Shown here one piece after another: positions 5,881 to 11,196 of a stretch of 11,196 bases of DNA. The notes below the pieces were generated by a model. The model had not been told where the DNA came from and ran no database searches. It saw only the letters and a program-made list of their open reading frames with translations. Positions within the stretch are counted from its first letter, which is position 1, and the number at the start of each line of letters is the position of its first letter. A program made the position numbers and the translations under genes. This DNA is from Bryobacterales bacterium (GTDB taxonomy: Bacteria; Acidobacteriota; Terriglobia; Bryobacterales; Bryobacteraceae): the NCBI GenBank assembly GCA_003517725.1, contig DOZZ01000294.1, forward strand, positions 2,210-13,405, written 5' to 3'.

Positions 5881-5905
5881 GGATTAGAAGCGATTATGCC
5901 AGCAT

Positions 5906-5934
5906 TTGCGTCGTTGGCGGCATCGTGTTACTCT
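5906..5934 (+). promoter_or_regulatory. Candidate promoter for rplA-rplJ-rplL
   Basis: TTGCGT (5906-5911) and TACTCT (5929-5934) are separated by 17 bases, and TG at 5926-5927 makes an extended -10. A start near 5941 would place the L1-type leader structure right at the front of the message. The hexamers match the consensus only moderately, but the position fits. Confidence 0.42.
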
Positions 5935-5956
5935 ACCTCTAGTCCCCTAGAAATGG

Positions 5957-6011
5957 CTCAGTGGGAGGTCTGCGTCCGCGTTTTGGACGGACCGCTTGCA
6001 CCAATGAGGAG
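5957..6011 (+). promoter_or_regulatory. Putative ribosomal protein L1 binding site (autoregulatory mRNA leader)
   Basis: The leader has the form known for L1 operators: GTGGGAGG, an apical stem, then CCGCTTGCACCA. The upper stem is GGTC (5967-5970) with GACC (5990-5993) and GTCC (5974-5977) with GGAC (5985-5988). An asymmetric loop follows, GGA opposite GCTTG. Below it GTG (5961-5963) pairs with CAC (5999-6001), and CTCA (5957-5960) pairs with TGAG (6005-6008), which covers part of the ribosome binding site GAGGAG (6006-6011). L1 binding would thus block rplA translation. Such sites normally stand before rplK; here the site stands before rplA. Confidence 0.55.
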
Positions 6012-6013
6012 AA

Positions 6014-6724
6014 ATGGCCCAAAAACCAGGTAAGCAGTACCAGTCTGCAGCAAAGCAAGTGGAACAGCGTCCGTACGTGTTGAAGGACGCAGTCCCGCTC
6101 CTCCAGAAGATCAAATTCGCCAAATTCGACGAGACCGTTGAGGTGCATCTGCGCCTGGGCGTCGACCCCAAGCATGCCGACCAGATGGTCCGCGGCACGG
6201 TGGTCATGCCGAATGGTCTTGGCAAACAGAAAAAAGTGCTGGTGATCGCGAGCGGCGACAAGCAGCGCGAGGCGCGGGAAGCCGGCGCCGACTTCGTGGG
6301 CGGCGAGGACATGGTCAACAAGATCCAGTCGGAAGGCTGGGTAGACTATGACGCCGTGATCGCGACGCCCGACATGATGCGCTCGGTCGGTAAGCTCGGC
6401 AAAGTGCTCGGCCCGCGCGGCCTGATGCCCAATCCCAAGACCGGCACCGTGACCGTGGACGTCGTCAAAGCCATCAACGAGATCAAGGCCGGTAAAGTGG
6501 AATTCCGCGTCGACAAGACCGGCATCGTGCACGCGCCTATTGGCAAGATCAGCTTCACTTCGGACAAGCTGGTGGAGAACGCCTCGGCGCTGATTTCGGC
6601 GGTGGTGAAAGCCAAGCCCCCGGCCGCCAAGGGCAAGTACGTGAAGAGCGCGACGCTGTGCTCAACCATGAGCCCGGGACTGCAGATCGACGTTGCCGAA
6701 TTTAGCGAAAAGGCGACGGCCTAG
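6014..6724 (+). CDS. rplA: 50S ribosomal protein L1
   Basis: The 236-residue product is full length for L1 (about 230 residues). It builds the mobile L1 stalk of the large subunit, which moves deacylated tRNA out of the E site, and it also represses its own mRNA. Family marks are [18 protein letters not shown] near 35-52, the highly conserved [16 protein letters not shown] segment, [17 protein letters not shown] and the C-terminal return to domain I. The ATG at 6014 fits the usual MAxK start; GAGG lies about four bases before it. rplJ follows after 18 bases, so the genes are co-transcribed. rplK, the normal upstream neighbour, is absent. Two decayed toxin-antitoxin modules lie there instead. 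Confidence 0.98.
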   Translation: MAQKPGKQYQSAAKQVEQRPYVLKDAVPLLQKIKFAKFDETVEVHLRLGVDPKHADQMVRGTVVMPNGLGKQKKVLVIASGDKQREAREAGADFVGGEDMVNKIQSEGWVDYDAVIATPDMMRSVGKLGKVLGPRGLMPNPKTGTVTVDVVKAINEIKAGKVEFRVDKTGIVHAPIGKISFTSDKLVENASALISAVVKAKPPAAKGKYVKSATLCSTMSPGLQIDVAEFSEKATA

Positions 6725-6742
6725 ACCGGCGCGGGAATTGTC

Positions 6743-7270
6743 ATGAAAAAACGACAGGATAAGGAAAAGGACTTCGCGGAGCTCAAGGCCGACCTCGAAA
6801 AGGTGAAGAACCTGTTCGTGGCGGGCTACGAGAAGATGCGCGTGAGCCAGGATTTTGAGCTGCGCAAAACCGTGCGCGGGGCGGGCGGCACATACAAGGT
6901 CATCAAGAACAACATTGCCGAGCTGGCCAGCCGCGGCACCTCGAGCGAGAAGCTGTTCAGCAATCTGAAGGGCATGACGTCGCTGGTCTACACGCACAAC
7001 GACCCGGTGGCGCTGGCCAAGGCGCTGACCGTGTATGCCAAAACCAACCCTGCTTTTGTGTTCAAGGCGGGTCTGGTGGAAGGCCGGGCGGTGGACGTCA
7101 AGGGCATCAACGACCTGGCGAACCTGCCGGCGAAGGAAGAGATCTACGCCAAGCTGCTGTATCTGATCCAGGCTCCGGCGCAGCGTTTGGTGACGGCGGT
7201 CAATGCAGTGGGCCGCGACCTGGCAGTGGTGATCGACCAGGGCGTCAAGGAAAACAAGTTTCAGCAGTAG
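6743..7270 (+). CDS. rplJ: 50S ribosomal protein L10
   Basis: The 175-residue product is L10, the base of the stalk that anchors L7/L12 dimers near the factor-binding site. The N-terminal rRNA-binding domain contains LFVAGYEKMRVSQDFELRK and the loop GGTYKVIKNN. Later come FVFKAGLVEGRAVD and the C-terminal helix, which is the L7/L12 docking segment (LVTAVNAVGRDLAVVIDQ). The start has only a weak GGGA. The 18-base gap after rplA leaves no room for a separate L10 leader, so L10/L12 autocontrol, if present, must act in another way, for example through coupling to rplA. Confidence 0.98.
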   Translation: MKKRQDKEKDFAELKADLEKVKNLFVAGYEKMRVSQDFELRKTVRGAGGTYKVIKNNIAELASRGTSSEKLFSNLKGMTSLVYTHNDPVALAKALTVYAKTNPAFVFKAGLVEGRAVDVKGINDLANLPAKEEIYAKLLYLIQAPAQRLVTAVNAVGRDLAVVIDQGVKENKFQQ

Positions 7271-7312
7271 CGGAATATAGAGAGTTTCGAAAGGGATTTG
7301 AAGGAAAAGACC

Positions 7313-7693
7313 ATGGCGGACATTACTACAATTGCGGATCAGATTCAGGGCCTGACGCTGCTCGAAGCATCGCAGCTGGTCAAGTTGCTCGAAGAGAAGC
7401 TGGGCGTTTCGGCAGCGGCGGCAGCCGTAGCGGCTCCGGCGGCGGGCGGCGCGGCGGCGGCAGCTCCGGCGGCGGAAGAGAAGACCGAGTTCACGGTCAT
7501 CCTGTCGGCGGCGGGCGCCAACAAGATCAACGTCATCAAGGCCGTGCGCGAAGTGACGAGCCTGGGCTTGAAAGAAGCCAAGGACCTGGTCGATAGCGCT
7601 CCGAAGCCGGTTAAAGAAGGCATCAGCAAGGAAGAAGCCGAGACCATCAAGAAGAAGTTCGTCGACGCCGGCGCGACCGTCGAGGTCAAGTAG
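7313..7693 (+). CDS. rplL: 50S ribosomal protein L7/L12
   Basis: The 126-residue protein is the flexible stalk protein that recruits translation GTPases. It has an N-terminal dimerisation domain (1-33, [21 protein letters not shown]), an alanine/glycine-rich hinge (about 34-54) and the factor-binding C-terminal domain with [20 protein letters not shown] and the final GATVEVK. The ATG at 7313 has AAGGA seven bases upstream; an in-frame TTG at 7298 is less likely. It lies 42 bases after rplJ and is the last gene before a strong palindrome, so it probably ends the main transcript. Confidence 0.98.
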   Translation: MADITTIADQIQGLTLLEASQLVKLLEEKLGVSAAAAAVAAPAAGGAAAAAPAAEEKTEFTVILSAAGANKINVIKAVREVTSLGLKEAKDLVDSAPKPVKEGISKEEAETIKKKFVDAGATVEVK

Positions 7694-7709
7694 CCCGTTG
7701 CAGCAGACC

Positions 7710-7735
7710 GGGGCCGGAATATTCCGGCCCCTTTA
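7710..7735 (+). terminator. Intrinsic terminator or attenuator after rplL
   Basis: A perfect 22-base palindrome (7710-7731), with GGGGCCGGA on one arm and TCCGGCCCC on the other, is followed by TTTA. It begins 17 bases after the rplL stop. The stem is very stable, but the T run is short, so some read-through into rpoB is likely. In E. coli an attenuator sits at the same place between rplL and rpoB. Confidence 0.75.
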
Positions 7736-7796
7736 GAGCGATGGCGGTGGCGCGGGCTGCCGTCATGGGTGTTGGGGCGGGCGTGTTGGGCGAGCG

Positions 7797-7825
7797 TTGA
7801 CGAGGTGCTGCCTGTCTGCTAGACT
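7797..7825 (+). promoter_or_regulatory. Promoter for rpoB (sigma-70 type, extended -10)
   Basis: TTGACG (7797-7802) matches five of six bases of the -35 consensus. After exactly 17 bases comes TAGACT (7820-7825), with TG one base upstream (7817-7818) as extended -10. Transcription should begin near 7832. This is the best promoter match in the window, and it allows rpoB to be made independently of the ribosomal protein genes. Confidence 0.65.
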
Positions 7826-8191
7826 GCCGGTATTGGACATGGTTTCCACCGGCCGAAAGGCTGGTCTGTGGTTTGGAAATTTAGGGCTTTTGTTTCCCAG
7901 TAACGGTTGTGTATCGACTGTTGCTAGGAACCCCGTGCGTTTTGGCGCGTCCAATACACGTGTGCCCAGTCCTTTCGCTCAGTTTTTCTGCTCACATTTT
8001 CCGGTCAAATTAGGAGTGCGTTCAGGCCGGAACCTGCAGGGTAGCCAGTTTTCTCCGTCCTTTTTTTTGTCACAGTCTTTTGTGCTTCCGCGCGGCCTTT
8101 TAACCAGGCAGTCAGCGTGAAGCTTTGTGTGCGCGTCCAGCCGAAGAGGCTTGGGCGCCTTTTGCGTGTGTGGCCCTCTGGAGTTTAATTC
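7826..8191 (+). other. Long untranslated rpoB leader
   Basis: About 360 bases between the rpoB promoter and start codon hold no convincing gene. A hairpin with a GAAA tetraloop (ACCGGCC 7848-7854, loop 7855-7858, GGCTGGT 7859-7865) lies near the predicted 5' end, and TTTCCA (7843-7848) could pair instead with TGGAAA (7874-7879). Then come pyrimidine-rich tracts with two copies of CAGTTTT(T)CT (7980-7989, 8046-8054) and a run of eight T (8061-8068) with no stable hairpin just before it. Near the gene, CCAGCC (8137-8142) and GGCTTGG (8148-8154) form a short stem. TGGAG (8179-8183) is the rpoB ribosome binding site. Confidence 0.5.

Positions 8192-11196
<3,005 letters not shown>

Noticed and set aside
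7797..7825. Assigning an L10-type leader to rpoB or rplJ
   Set aside because: The rplA-rplJ gap is only 18 bases and nothing in the rpoB leader shows the conserved L10-leader pattern.
8061..8068. Run of eight T as an intrinsic terminator
   Set aside because: No stable GC-rich hairpin lies directly upstream, so I kept it only as a feature of the leader.
7797..8120. Possible 107-codon gene in the rplL-rpoB gap
   Set aside because: Its TTG start coincides with the -35 element, it has no ribosome binding site, and the product has no recognisable pattern.

Overview
The window looks like chromosomal DNA of a GC-rich bacterium. An acidobacterium of the Bryobacter/Solibacter type is the best guess. 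This is an inference from gene content (a PQQ dehydrogenase paired with a c7-like multiheme cytochrome, an ECF sigma cassette with envelope proteins, and the RpoB insert pattern). No marker in the window proves it.

Left part (1-1675, + strand): the 3' end of a membrane-type glucose dehydrogenase-like quinoprotein, overlapped by a small exported pentaheme c-type cytochrome. The cytochrome reading frame with its signal peptide has no ATG, GTG or TTG. The best-placed start is an ATA codon behind a strong ribosome binding site.

Middle-left (4572 down to 1688, - strand): a five-gene unit read leftwards. It encodes an ECF sigma factor, a single-pass anti-sigma factor without zinc-binding cysteines, a membrane-anchored Spy/CnrX-like periplasmic protein with a His/Met-rich patch, a lipoprotein and an exported protein made of two copies of a roughly 133-residue beta-rich unit. 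It reads as an envelope-stress or metal-sensing system carrying its own output proteins. A divergent intergenic region separates it from an ErpA-type iron-sulfur carrier gene.

Middle (5120-5880, + strand): two decayed toxin-antitoxin modules in a row. Each keeps an intact antitoxin gene (ParD-like, VapB-like), followed by a wrecked toxin gene (ParE with frameshift and internal loss, VapC reduced to its first residues).

Right part (5906-11196, + strand): rplA, rplJ, rplL and the first 1001 codons of rpoB. rplK does not precede rplA, as it does in most bacteria. The usual L1 autoregulatory mRNA structure appears directly in front of rplA and overlaps its ribosome binding site. A perfect palindromic hairpin follows rplL. 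A good extended -10 promoter with 17-base spacing then starts a roughly 360-base rpoB leader. RpoB carries a cysteine-rich, probably zinc-binding insert near its N terminus and a second insert of about 40 residues further on. No tRNA, rRNA, CRISPR array or insertion sequence was seen.
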